DNA from: Streptomyces globisporus
Lineage (GTDB): Bacteria; Actinomycetota; Actinomycetes; Streptomycetales; Streptomycetaceae
NCBI GenBank assembly: GCA_014649555.1
Contig: BMTG01000018.1
Coordinates: 36,778-100,777, forward strand
DNA: 64,000 nt
Direction of reading: 5' to 3'
Translations under genes and position numbers: made by a program
The notes under the pieces: model-generated
The model's database searches: none
Told to the model about the DNA's origin: nothing
Seen by the model: the letters and a program-made list of their open reading frames with translations, nothing else
Shown: positions 43,288-52,099 of the stretch, piece by piece
Numbering within the stretch: position 1 is the stretch's first letter
Layout of the letters: the number at the start of each line of letters is the position of its first letter

Positions 43288-44706
43288 ATGCCGTCCCGTA
43301 CCGACGCCGACGAAACAGCCGATACCGCCTTCCTGGCCGAGCTCCGGTCCCGTATTCCTGCGGACCGTGTGCTCACCGGCGGTCCGGAGTACACGCGAGC
43401 CGTTGCGCTGTTCAACGCAGCGGTCGATGTCCGCCCTTCCGTCGTCGTGCGGTGCGCGAGCACCACTGACGTGCAGGCAGCAATACGCGCTTCTTGCAAC
43501 CACGGAGTGCCGCTCTCCGTGCGTGGCGGGGGTCACGACTTCTGGGGCCGGGCATTCCGTCCCGGAGGACTGGTCCTCGATCTGACCGCCATGAGGGGCG
43601 TACAGGTCGACGTCGACCACCGCTACGCGACGGTGGGCGGCGGGGCGCTCTCGTCCGACGTCGTCTCGGCCGCCGAGCGGGCGGGCCTGACCGCCGTCAC
43701 CGGAACGGCGGGCTCCGTCGGCATGGTCGGCCTCACGCTCGGCGGCGGCTACGGTCCCCTCCTGGGCCAATTCGGGCTCGCGGCCGACAACTTGCTCAGT
43801 GCCGAGGTCGTCCTGGCCGACGGCTCACGAGTGAACACCGACGCCGAACATCACCCGGACCTCTTCTGGGCGTTGCGCGGCGGCGGCAACTTCGGCGTCG
43901 TGACCTCGGCACGGATCCGACTCCACCCGGTACCGACCGTGGTCTCGGGAACCATCCTGTACCCGATCGACGAGAGCGCCGGCATTCTTGCCGACCTCGG
44001 CGGGATCCTTCAGGACAGTCCCGACGAGCTGACGGTGGACGTCGGGTTCCTTCCAGGCCCGGACGGCAAGCCGACGGTGTACGTCGCGCCGACCTGGTCG
44101 GGGAACCTTGAGGTGGGCAACGCCCGGAACGGACCGGTACGCACCCTGGCCAGACTCGGTACACCCGTGCTCGCCGAGATCGGACCGGTCGCCCGCTCCA
44201 CAACGCTGGCCGCGACGGACGCCATGTTCCCACCGGGACGCATGGGCGCGATCCGCACACGGACCGTCCAGAGCGTCACGGGCTCCGTCGCAACCGTCCT
44301 GGACCGAGCCGCCCGGGAGTTCACCTCACCGTTCTCCGCGATCGTGTGGCACCAGTTCCACGGCGCAGCAACCCGCCCACCTCTCGGCTCCACAGCTTTC
44401 GGCCGACGCGAACCACACCTCATGGTCGAGCTGATCTCCATGTGGGAGAACGGCGAGACCAAGGACCACACAGGCGGTGGCGACGGCAGGTACTCGCACC
44501 TGCACTGGCTGGAAGAGACTCACGCAGCCCTGGAACCGTTCTCACTGCCGGGTGGCTACGTGAACTTCCTGGGGCCGGAAACTCCCGACCAGGTAGCGAA
44601 CTCCTACGGGCCGAACACCAAACGCCTCCTCGCCGTGAAGTCCGCAGTCGACCCGGACTCGGTCTTCTCCGCCACACCGCTCCCTACATCCACCGCCGAC
44701 GCCTGA
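43288..44706 (+). CDS. Berberine-bridge-type FAD-dependent oxidase
   Basis: 472 residues. The PCMH/FAD_binding_4 domain has PLSVRGGGHDFWGRAF, whose His is the site of 8-alpha-histidyl FAD (about 82), and LTLGGGYGPLLGQFGLAADN. The second covalent Cys of bicovalent members is absent. The C-terminal BBE segment is present (YGPNTKRLLAVKSAVDPDSV with a late Tyr/Asn). It oxidises alcohols, sugars or alkaloid-like substrates with O2. ATG 43288 follows AGGAG. Probably functionally linked to the acyltransferase upstream. Confidence 0.87.
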   Translation: MPSRTDADETADTAFLAELRSRIPADRVLTGGPEYTRAVALFNAAVDVRPSVVVRCASTTDVQAAIRASCNHGVPLSVRGGGHDFWGRAFRPGGLVLDLTAMRGVQVDVDHRYATVGGGALSSDVVSAAERAGLTAVTGTAGSVGMVGLTLGGGYGPLLGQFGLAADNLLSAEVVLADGSRVNTDAEHHPDLFWALRGGGNFGVVTSARIRLHPVPTVVSGTILYPIDESAGILADLGGILQDSPDELTVDVGFLPGPDGKPTVYVAPTWSGNLEVGNARNGPVRTLARLGTPVLAEIGPVARSTTLAATDAMFPPGRMGAIRTRTVQSVTGSVATVLDRAAREFTSPFSAIVWHQFHGAATRPPLGSTAFGRREPHLMVELISMWENGETKDHTGGGDGRYSHLHWLEETHAALEPFSLPGGYVNFLGPETPDQVANSYGPNTKRLLAVKSAVDPDSVFSATPLPTSTADA

Positions 44707-45490
44707 TCCCCGCGCGTGTGAGACGAGGGAAACATCGCCCACCTGGTCAACGGCAGCGACTCCTCATCCCTGCCGGCTGCTGATCAACGCTGGGGCTGCC
44801 CTCCCCGGGCTCCTGGCACGCACACAGCGGCCCCATGCCCTTCCAGGGCTGCGCGCGACGCACGGCCGGAGCACGACGCCACCGCGAGCAGAACAGTGGC
44901 GTCGGAAGGGGCGCGTCGCTCGAGCAAGCGGATAAGCCGTGTCCTGCGCTTGGACAGCTTGTCTGTCGTGCCCACCCGGAAAGTCGTGTCGCCAGGCACG
45001 TACACGCGGGCACCCCGGCGAGGGCGGACCACTCTCATAGTGGTCCGCCCTCGTTCTTTCTACTGGTCCGCCGCTGCTTGCGCGTTCCTCAGGGCATTGC
45101 GGTCTGAGGCGCACGCTTCGACATGACGGCCGAAGGCGACCAACAGGCTGGCGGTTGAGCAGCGACAGACAACTGTTACTCGGAGGCTTCTTCCACATGT
45201 CGGGCCAGCGCAGAAAGGCCTCCGGCCAGCTGCCCCTCCGCGGGCACCCGGAGCCTCCCATCCCCTCGGAAAGCGTTTCCCGGCCGCAGCGTCAAGCACG
45301 CTTGTCGACCGGCTGTCCACCGGAGCAAGTGACTACGCGGCGACCGAAGAGCTGAACTAACCAGAACAGCGGGTCAGAACCGTGCCGGAGCTCACAGGCG
45401 CCAGCGAAAACAAACCTGAGACCTGCGCATTACCTGCACAGACGAGCGGTGCCAGATTTGGCAGGATTCCAAAGTCATCCCAAACAAGAA
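44707..45490. other. Intergenic, about 780 bases, with an orphan terminator
   Basis: No gene recognised. Frames on both strands are short or lack codon bias. It holds a strong terminator at 45019-45053 with no gene directly before it on the plus strand, and ends at the tRNA-type terminator and attachment-site fragment. Confidence 0.4.
45019..45053 (+). terminator. Strong intrinsic terminator without an obvious gene
   Basis: CGAGGGCGGACCACT-CTCAT-AGTGGTCCGCCCTCG is a perfect 15-bp stem with a 5-base loop followed by TTCTTTCT, the best-formed terminator in the window. The nearest plus-strand gene (FAD oxidase) ends 312 bases before it. Confidence 0.8.
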
Positions 45491-45518
45491 ACCCCAGGTC
45501 AGGAGCCTGACCTGGGGT
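45491..45518 (-). terminator. tRNA terminator
   Basis: ACCCCAGGTCAGG-AG-CCTGACCTGGGGT, a perfect 13-bp palindromic stem followed on the minus strand by TTCTTGTTT, directly behind the tRNA 3' fragment. Confidence 0.75.
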
Positions 45519-45526
45519 TCACCGTT

Positions 45527-45569
45527 GAGCCGACTTCGGGATTCGAACCCGAGACCTACGCATTACGAG
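45527..45569 (-). other. tRNA-Thr(CGU) 3' fragment (candidate attachment site)
   Basis: The minus strand begins exactly at the anticodon loop, CTCGTAA (anticodon CGT). It continues TGCGTAGGTC, the T-arm TCGGG-TTCGAAT-CCCGA and AGTCGGCT, followed by a terminator. The preceding five bases (ATGGT) do not pair with TGCGT, so the 5' half is missing. A clean break at the anticodon loop is the normal crossover place for tyrosine integrases. No intact copy is in the window. Confidence 0.75.
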
Positions 45570-46001
45570 ACCATGAGCGATCATGTTGCGTGGTGCCTTG
45601 CTGTGCTGCCTCATGACGTTCTTCCTGATCAGAGCATGTGCAGCAGCTTGGCCTGTGCCACCCGGTGCTGCACCGTCCAAAGGCGTCCGTCCACCGACTG
45701 TCCACCGGCGGGGTTCTCTTCAGACCGCCGGTGACGCTGCGGCCGGGCTGCCAGCAGTGCTGTCCACCGGGCGGAGAGACCGGCGATGCTCCACTGTCGG
45801 ACCTCTACAAGCCGTCGCCAGCGCTCTACAGCGAACCATGGCGGATGCAGCTATGTGAACCCTTCGTGAAGACACACAGCCTCTCTGTGTTGGCTTCGTG
45901 TTTAATCGTTGATCGATTGAACTATGAGCATCGTGTCCGGCGGCGCTCCTCGAACGCGGGGGATCCGCAGAGCACGGTACGGCGGGGGATGTGGGGGATG
46001 T
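45570..46001. other. Promoter region of the SARP regulator
   Basis: About 430 bases without a gene. The last 120 bases are A/T-richer, with a short inverted repeat AATCG-TTGAT-CGATT at about 45904-45918, and are the likely promoter of the regulator at 46002. The left part may be the end of an integrated element. Confidence 0.4.
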
Positions 46002-49000
46002 ATGACGGAGCGAATACGGTTCAGCCTGCTCGGACCTCTGGAGATCGAGGTGGACGGTCGCCCTGTGCGGGTGAGCAGCGGCCGACAGCGGGCGGTGCTG
46101 GCGATGCTGCTGATCTCTCCGGACCGGGTCGTTTCCGTTGACGCCCTCACCGAGACGGTATGGCAGGGGACGCCGCCCGCCACCGCTCGTAACCAGATCG
46201 CCATCTGTGTCACTTCACTGCGCAAGACGTTCCGGGCGGCGGGGGCGGACGACGGGCTCATCGAGACGAGCCACCCCGGGTACATCCTGTCCTCGCGGAA
46301 CTGCCGGATCGATCTGAAGGAGCTCGGCGAACTCATCGGGCGGGCCCGCCTCGCGGCCGCGCACGACGACCGGGCACCGGAGGCCACCGAACTGTTCGAG
46401 CAGGCCCTCGGGCTGTGGCGGGGGCAGGCCCTGGACGGCCTCGGCGGCGGCCGGATCGACGACACGGCCACCGAACTCAACGAGCTCTGGCTCGACGTGA
46501 ACGAGGAGTACGCCGCCCTCCAGCTCCGGCTCGGCTGGCACCGGCCCGTCGTCGCGCGGTTGACGCCCCTGGTCAGGGAGCACCCGCTGCGCGAGCAGGC
46601 CCGCGCTCACCTCATGCAGGCGCACCACCTGGCAGGGCGGCGCGCCGAGGCACTGCAGCTCTACCGGCTGGGCCGCGAGGCGCTCGTGGAGGAACTGGGA
46701 GTGGAACCGGGTCCCGCGCTGCGGGAGATGCACCGCCAGGTGTTGCAGGAGGAGGACGGACCCGGCGCCGCTCCGCGCGGTAAGGCCCCGGCGGTACCAG
46801 CGGCTCCGGCGGTGGCCGCGCTGACGGCGGGAGCGTCGGTACCGGCCCAGCTTCCGCTGCCGGCGGCCGCCTTCACTGGCCGCGAGCCCGAACTGGCGAC
46901 GCTGGACGAGCTGCTGCCGGGCCAGGACGACAAGGTACTTGCCGTCGCCGTCGTGTCCGGGGTCAGCGGGGTCGGCAAGAGCGCCCTGGCCCTGCACTGG
47001 GCGAACCGGGCGGCCCGGCACTTCCCCGACGGGCAGCTCTTCATCGATGTCCACGGCTACCGCGAGGACGACCAGCCCCTGTCGCCGATGACGGTGCTCG
47101 ACCAGGCGCTCCGCGCGCTCGGGGTGTCCAGCGCCCAGATACCCGCGGGGCTGCCGGAGCGCTCGGCGTTGTACCGATCCGTGCTGAGCGGCAGGCGGTT
47201 GCTGATCATCCTGGACGATGTGCGGTCCTCCACCCAGATCAGACCGCTGCTGCCCGGGCGCGGTCAGTGCGTCGTACTGGTGACCAGCCGCGACCAGCTG
47301 GACGAACTGGCCGGGGACTACGCAGCCGTGCACATCCCTCTGAAGGTGCTGACACCCGACGAGGCAGACCGGATGCTGGCGACGGTGATCGGGGCCGAGC
47401 GGGTAGCCACGGACCCCGTGTCGGCGGCCCGGCTGGTCGAGCTGTGCGGACGGCTCCCGCTGGCGCTGCGGATCGCGGCAGGGCGGCTCGCCACCCGGCC
47501 GCACTGGTCGTTGCGCCAACTGACGTCCCGTCTGGAGGACCGTTTCAGCAGGCTCGACGTGCTGAGCCCGAACGACGGCGGGGTACGGGCCGGATTCCAG
47601 CTCAGCTACCGCGAGCTGTCCCCGGAAGCGGCGCAGCTGTACCGGCGGCTGGGTCTCCTGCCGGTGACCACGTTCACCGGCTGGATGGGAGCGGCGGTGC
47701 TCGACGTGGGCGTGCACCGGGCCGAGGACCTGATCGAGCAACTGGTCGACGCGCAGCTGCTTGAGGTGTCGACGCCTGGGGCCGGCACCCTGCAGAGCCG
47801 CTTCCGCATCCAGGAACTGCTCCGGCTGTTCGCATGGGAGCGCGCCCACGTTGAGGACGGCGAGCAGGAGCGGGAGGACGCCGTGGCGCGCGCGTTCGGC
47901 ACACTGCTCACCCTGGCCGACGAGGCCCATCGAAGGCTGTACGGCAAGGGCACGCTCATGCCGCACCGGGCGCGGCACGCGGTCGCGCTGCCCGGGACCA
48001 CGGTGGCCCGGCTGCTCGCCGACCCGATCGAGTGGTTCGAGTCGGAGCGCACCACCGTCCTCGGCCTGACCGGGCACGCGGCGCAGAACCCGGCTCTCGG
48101 ACACGCCTGGGAGCTGATCGCGCGGACGGTCCCGCTGTTCGAGACGCGCAACTACCTGGACGACTGGGAGCAAGCGGCCCGGGTGTCCCTGGAAGCGGCG
48201 CGGGCCGCCGGGGACGGCCTGGGCGCGGCGGTGATGCTGCGTTCGCTCGGCACGCTCGCCATAACCCGCCGCCGGTACGGCGATGCGGAGGAGCTGCTGT
48301 CGCAGGCGATGGAGTTGCTCGACGGCCGGTCGGCGGACGGCAGCGGGGAGCGGGCGCTCGTGCTGCGCAACCTCGCCCTCTGCGCCCGCTTCAAGGGGGA
48401 TCTGGACGGGGCGGCCCACTTCTGCCGGTCCGCGCTCGACCACTTCGGGCACAGCGACGATCTCGCGGAACGTTCGCACGCGCTCGGGCTGCTGGCGCAG
48501 ATCGAGTTGGAACGTGGCGATACGGAGGCGGGCATCGCGCTCACCCGGGAGGCGATCAGGTCGGGTGAGGCGGCCGGGTCCGTGCGGGGCAAGGCACAGA
48601 ACATCTACCGGCTCGCGGAGGCGTATCTGCGGGCGGGAGAGATGCGGTCGGCCGAGGATTCGTGCCGGGAAGTCGTCTCCCTCACCCGGGTGCAGGGCGA
48701 CCGGCTCGGTGAGGCGTACGCGCTGCGCGCCCTCGGCGAGACCCAGTGGCGCCAGGACCGACCGCACGAGGCGGAGGCGACGCTGAAGGAGGCGCTGGCC
48801 GTGGCGGAGGAGGTCGCGGACCGGTTCCTCCAGGCCCGTACAGAGGTGGACCTCGCGTGCGCGGAGGCCACCCGGCGGGGCGCGGGGGCCGTGAGCCGGC
48901 TCCGCCGGGCGCGGGAGGTCTTCCGCGGGATGGACGCCGGGAGCTGGGAGCGCCGGGTGGGCCGCGCGCTGGAGAGGGTGGTGGTCGGCGAGCGGGAAGG

Positions 49001-49049
49001 CGTCGTCGTGGAGGCCACGGTCCTCGCCCGAGAGCTCGCCGCCCGGTAA
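46002..49049 (+). CDS. SARP-type cluster activator with NB-ARC and TPR domains (AfsR-like)
   Basis: 1015 residues. OmpR-like DNA-binding domain at 1-95 (IRFSLLGPLEIEVDGRPVRV, ALTETVWQGTPPATARNQIA), bacterial transcriptional activation domain at about 100-245, NB-ARC ATPase from about 290 with P-loop VSGVSGVGKSALALHW (about 318), LLIILDDVRSS and GRLPLALRIAAGRLA. C-terminal TPRs span about 690-980. SARPs bind heptameric direct repeats and switch on antibiotic clusters. ATG 46002 is chosen over 45924 because it begins at the conserved domain. It is the likely activator of the lipopeptide genes to the right. Confidence 0.92.
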   Translation: MTERIRFSLLGPLEIEVDGRPVRVSSGRQRAVLAMLLISPDRVVSVDALTETVWQGTPPATARNQIAICVTSLRKTFRAAGADDGLIETSHPGYILSSRNCRIDLKELGELIGRARLAAAHDDRAPEATELFEQALGLWRGQALDGLGGGRIDDTATELNELWLDVNEEYAALQLRLGWHRPVVARLTPLVREHPLREQARAHLMQAHHLAGRRAEALQLYRLGREALVEELGVEPGPALREMHRQVLQEEDGPGAAPRGKAPAVPAAPAVAALTAGASVPAQLPLPAAAFTGREPELATLDELLPGQDDKVLAVAVVSGVSGVGKSALALHWANRAARHFPDGQLFIDVHGYREDDQPLSPMTVLDQALRALGVSSAQIPAGLPERSALYRSVLSGRRLLIILDDVRSSTQIRPLLPGRGQCVVLVTSRDQLDELAGDYAAVHIPLKVLTPDEADRMLATVIGAERVATDPVSAARLVELCGRLPLALRIAAGRLATRPHWSLRQLTSRLEDRFSRLDVLSPNDGGVRAGFQLSYRELSPEAAQLYRRLGLLPVTTFTGWMGAAVLDVGVHRAEDLIEQLVDAQLLEVSTPGAGTLQSRFRIQELLRLFAWERAHVEDGEQEREDAVARAFGTLLTLADEAHRRLYGKGTLMPHRARHAVALPGTTVARLLADPIEWFESERTTVLGLTGHAAQNPALGHAWELIARTVPLFETRNYLDDWEQAARVSLEAARAAGDGLGAAVMLRSLGTLAITRRRYGDAEELLSQAMELLDGRSADGSGERALVLRNLALCARFKGDLDGAAHFCRSALDHFGHSDDLAERSHALGLLAQIELERGDTEAGIALTREAIRSGEAAGSVRGKAQNIYRLAEAYLRAGEMRSAEDSCREVVSLTRVQGDRLGEAYALRALGETQWRQDRPHEAEATLKEALAVAEEVADRFLQARTEVDLACAEATRRGAGAVSRLRRAREVFRGMDAGSWERRVGRALERVVVGEREGVVVEATVLARELAAR

Positions 49050-49105
49050 CGGGGGCGGGGCACAGGGGAAATCGAGGTGAAAGGCGGGCTTCCTATGTTC
49101 GGGGG

Positions 49106-50155
49106 ATGAGACGCCTTGGGGTAGACGTGGTGCCGTTCCGCGGGGTGCGGGTCGGCGCGGGAGGAGTCCTCGCCTTCGACGAGTGGCCCGCGCTGTACGG
49201 GTACGAGTGGGGCGGCGGCCGGCGCGGGATCATCGGTGCGGTGCGGCTGACCGGTGCGGTGGTGCCGCACGAGGATGTGGCGGCGGAGGCCGTGGAGGAG
49301 CGGGTGGCGTTCCTGCGGGCGGGGCGCGCGCAGCTGGAACCGGTGCTGCTCGGGTACCGGGGCGGCGACGGCGGGGCCGCCGGGGTGCTGGAGCGGACCG
49401 CGCACGAGGAGCCGGCGCTGCTGGACGCCTGGGACCCGGACGGCGTACGGCACCGGCTGTGGGCGATCACCGGCCGCGCCGACCAGGGGGCGGTACGTGC
49501 GGACCTCGGTGTCCGGCAGGCGCTGATCGCGGACGGGCACCACCGCTGGGCGACCTACCGCGAGCTGCGGGAGGTGGACGCGGCGGCCGGGGAGTTCGGG
49601 CTGGCGCTGCTCGTGGACACCGGCCGCCATCCGTTCGCCATGGGCCCCATCCACCGGGTGCTGCCCGGGCTGCCGCTCCGCGACGCGCTGGCGGCGGTCG
49701 CGGGCCTCTTCCGCGTGCGGCGGCTGCCCGGTGGCTGCGTGGAAGCGCTCGAAGCGCTGGACGGACGGGCGGCGGGCCTGGAGGTGCGGGGCAACGCCTT
49801 CGTGGTCACGGACGGGCGGGCCTTCCACCTGCTGGACACACCCGCACCGGAGTTGACCGGACACACAGTGCGTCACGACCGGCCCGCGTGCTGGCGCGAG
49901 CTGGACGCCACGGTGCTGCGTGACACGCTGCTCGGCCACTTGTGGAAGGTGCCGGCGCACGACGCGCGGCAGGTCGGGCACACGCACGACGCGGACGAGG
50001 CGGTGCGGCGGGCGGACGGCGGGACGGCGGTCCTGATGCGTCCGGTCGGCGAGGACGTGGTGCGCGAGCTGGCGCAGGCCGGTGTCACGCTGCCCTGGAA
50101 GTCGACGTCCTTCGAGCCCAAGCCGCTGCGCGGACTGGTCTTCCGGATGCTGTGA
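49106..50155 (+). CDS. DUF1015-family protein
   Basis: 349 residues. Conserved points of DUF1015 are present: VVPFRGVRVGAGG near the start, the central ALIADGHHRWATYRELREV (about 133-150) with the family's DGHHR motif, and the C-terminal VTLPWKSTSFEPKPLRGLVF with the usual K-S-T-F-F-like end. The biochemical role is unknown, and members occur widely in bacteria and archaea. It follows the SARP gene by 56 bases on the same strand, so it may be cotranscribed, though it has no evident job in lipopeptide synthesis. Confidence 0.85.
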   Translation: MRRLGVDVVPFRGVRVGAGGVLAFDEWPALYGYEWGGGRRGIIGAVRLTGAVVPHEDVAAEAVEERVAFLRAGRAQLEPVLLGYRGGDGGAAGVLERTAHEEPALLDAWDPDGVRHRLWAITGRADQGAVRADLGVRQALIADGHHRWATYRELREVDAAAGEFGLALLVDTGRHPFAMGPIHRVLPGLPLRDALAAVAGLFRVRRLPGGCVEALEALDGRAAGLEVRGNAFVVTDGRAFHLLDTPAPELTGHTVRHDRPACWRELDATVLRDTLLGHLWKVPAHDARQVGHTHDADEAVRRADGGTAVLMRPVGEDVVRELAQAGVTLPWKSTSFEPKPLRGLVFRML

Positions 50156-50177
50156 GCGAGGTGGGACCGGCAGGGGT

Positions 50178-50205
50178 GGGGCGGCCCGGAGGACGGGGCC
50201 GCCCC
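50178..50205. terminator. Bidirectional terminator between DUF1015 and FAAL genes
   Basis: GGGGCGGCC at 50178-50186 pairs with GGCCGCCCC at 50197-50205 across a 10-base loop, in the 58-base convergent gap. Confidence 0.65.
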
Positions 50206-50213
50206 TGCTTCGC

Positions 50214-52028
50214 TCAGGCCGGTACCGGCACGGACCGCGTGGCCGTGGCGACAGTCCGGGCCAGGGCGTCGTTCGTGGCCAGGTGGCGAGCGCTCAGGCC
50301 GCCCGCCAGGAACTGCTCACGCATCGCGGCACGCTGGATCTTCCCGCTGGTCGTCCGCAGTACGGCGCCGCGCCGGACCAGGGCGACCGCACCGGGCCGG
50401 ACGCTGAACGCGCGGGTGATGTCGGCCCTGATCCGCTCCGCGAGCGGCCCGAGCGCGTCGGACCGTACCCCGCCGCGCACTTCGTGCACCACGACGAGCT
50501 GTTCGTCCACCTCGCCGTCGTCAGCCGTCACCGGTACGAGGAACGCGGCGCCGAACAGGCCCACCAGGTCTTCGTGGCCCGCACGCATGAAGTGCTCGAT
50601 GTCCTGCGGGTAGATGTTGCGGCCGCGCAGGATGATCAGCTCCTTGATCCGGCCGGTGACGTACAGGTCGCCGTCGTGGACCGTGCCCAGGTCGCCGGTC
50701 CTGACGTATCCACCGTCGCCCTGGGCGGTGCGCGCGCCGAAGGTCGCGGCGGTGGCCTCGGGACGGTCCCAGTAGCCGCGGGCGACACTCGGGCCGCGCA
50801 GCCACAGCTCACCGACCCGGCCCGCCGGCAGCGCCGCCAGGGTGGCGGGGTCCACGACCGCGACGTCGTAGTCGAGGGCGGCGCCGCAGCTCACCACCGG
50901 GCGGCCCGGCCGGTCCGCGTCGACGGGGGAGAACGCGTGTTCCTCCAGGGCCGCTTCGTCGACCCGGGTGACGGTCAGCTCGCGCGGTCCGGTGCCGGAG
51001 ACGAACACGGTCGCCTCCGCCATGCCGTAGCAGGGGAGCATCGCGTCGGCGCGGAAGCCGGCGGGCTCGAACCGCTCGCTGAACGCGGTCAGGGTGGACG
51101 CCTGGATCGGCTCCGAGCCGTTGGCGGCGTACCGCCAGCGGGACAGGTCGAGGGTGGCGAGCTGCTCGTCGGTGATCTGGCGGGCACACAGCTCGTACGC
51201 GAAGTTGGGCCCCGCCGACCAGGTGATGCCGTAGTCGTCGATGACCTTCAGCCACCAGTACGGGCGCTTGAGGAAACTCGTCGGGCTCATCAGGACGCAG
51301 GAGCCGCCGAGCAGCAGCGGCGGCAGCAGGATGCCGAGCAGACCCATGTCGTGGTACTGGGGTATCCACGAGCCGAAGCGGGTGGTGCGGTCGAGGCCGA
51401 ACGCCCGGCTGAGACCGTCCGAATTGTGCAGCAGGTTCCCCTGGGTGACCATCACGCCCTTGGGGTCCGAGGTGGAGCCCGAAGTGAACTGGAGGAGGGC
51501 CAGGTCGTCGTGGGTGACCGCCTCGGGCATCACCCAGGCGTCCGCGTGCGCGTCGGTCAGCTCGGGGCCGTCGGTGACCAGGCAGGCGGGGGCGGTGTCC
51601 GAGGCGGCCGCCCAGTCGAGGACGGACGGCGCGACGGCCTCGCTGGTGAGCACCACGGAGACGGTGGCGCTGCGCGCGATGGAGTCGACGCGACGCCGCT
51701 GGTGGGCGTAGGCGCCCGGCAGCGACGAGGGGACGGCGACCACACCCGCGTACAGGCAGCCCACGAAGGCGGCGGCGAACTGGAGGCTCTCGGGGTAGAG
51801 GAGCAGGACGCGATCGCCCGGTGTGCACAGCTCCTGGAGCCGGCCGGCGATCTTCCGTGCCTCGTGGTCGAGCCGTTCGTACGACCATCGCTCGTGGCTC
51901 TCCGGGCCCGGGGACGCGGGGTCGCGGACGAAGACGACGGCGGTCTCGCCGGGTGTGGCGGATGCGTTCTCGCGGATGCGGGCCGTGGCGCTCGACGCGG
52001 ACGGCAGGGCGCTGGGCTGCCAGGACAT
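50214..52028 (-). CDS. Fatty acyl-AMP ligase (FAAL), lipid starter loading
   Basis: 604 residues of the ANL adenylation superfamily: LALLQFTSGSTSDPKGVMVT (about 185), GSWIPQYHDMGLLGILLPPL (the FAAL/FadD pattern), LPCYGMAEATVFVSG, YVRTGDLG and the C-terminal RTTSGKIQRAAMR with the catalytic Lys. FAALs activate free fatty acids as acyl-AMP and pass them to an ACP instead of CoA. ATG 52028. It is last of the five-gene minus-strand block with two dehydrogenases, an ACP and a C domain, and supplies the acyl tail of the lipopeptide. Confidence 0.93.
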   Translation of the reverse strand: MSWQPSALPSASSATARIRENASATPGETAVVFVRDPASPGPESHERWSYERLDHEARKIAGRLQELCTPGDRVLLLYPESLQFAAAFVGCLYAGVVAVPSSLPGAYAHQRRRVDSIARSATVSVVLTSEAVAPSVLDWAAASDTAPACLVTDGPELTDAHADAWVMPEAVTHDDLALLQFTSGSTSDPKGVMVTQGNLLHNSDGLSRAFGLDRTTRFGSWIPQYHDMGLLGILLPPLLLGGSCVLMSPTSFLKRPYWWLKVIDDYGITWSAGPNFAYELCARQITDEQLATLDLSRWRYAANGSEPIQASTLTAFSERFEPAGFRADAMLPCYGMAEATVFVSGTGPRELTVTRVDEAALEEHAFSPVDADRPGRPVVSCGAALDYDVAVVDPATLAALPAGRVGELWLRGPSVARGYWDRPEATAATFGARTAQGDGGYVRTGDLGTVHDGDLYVTGRIKELIILRGRNIYPQDIEHFMRAGHEDLVGLFGAAFLVPVTADDGEVDEQLVVVHEVRGGVRSDALGPLAERIRADITRAFSVRPGAVALVRRGAVLRTTSGKIQRAAMREQFLAGGLSARHLATNDALARTVATATRSVPVPA

Positions 52029-52099
52029 GTTTCCCCCAAGGGGTCGGCCGGATCGGGTGGAGTGGGCTGGGCGGGGTGTACGGGGCCGTGGCGTCGGGG

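Noticed and set aside
45527-45569. Intact tRNA-Thr gene
   Set aside because: The sequence 5' of the anticodon loop cannot form the anticodon stem, D-arm or acceptor 5' strand, so only the 3' half exists.
46215-48767. An 850-codon minus-strand frame
   Set aside because: Antisense to the SARP gene, whose domains are contiguous on the plus strand.
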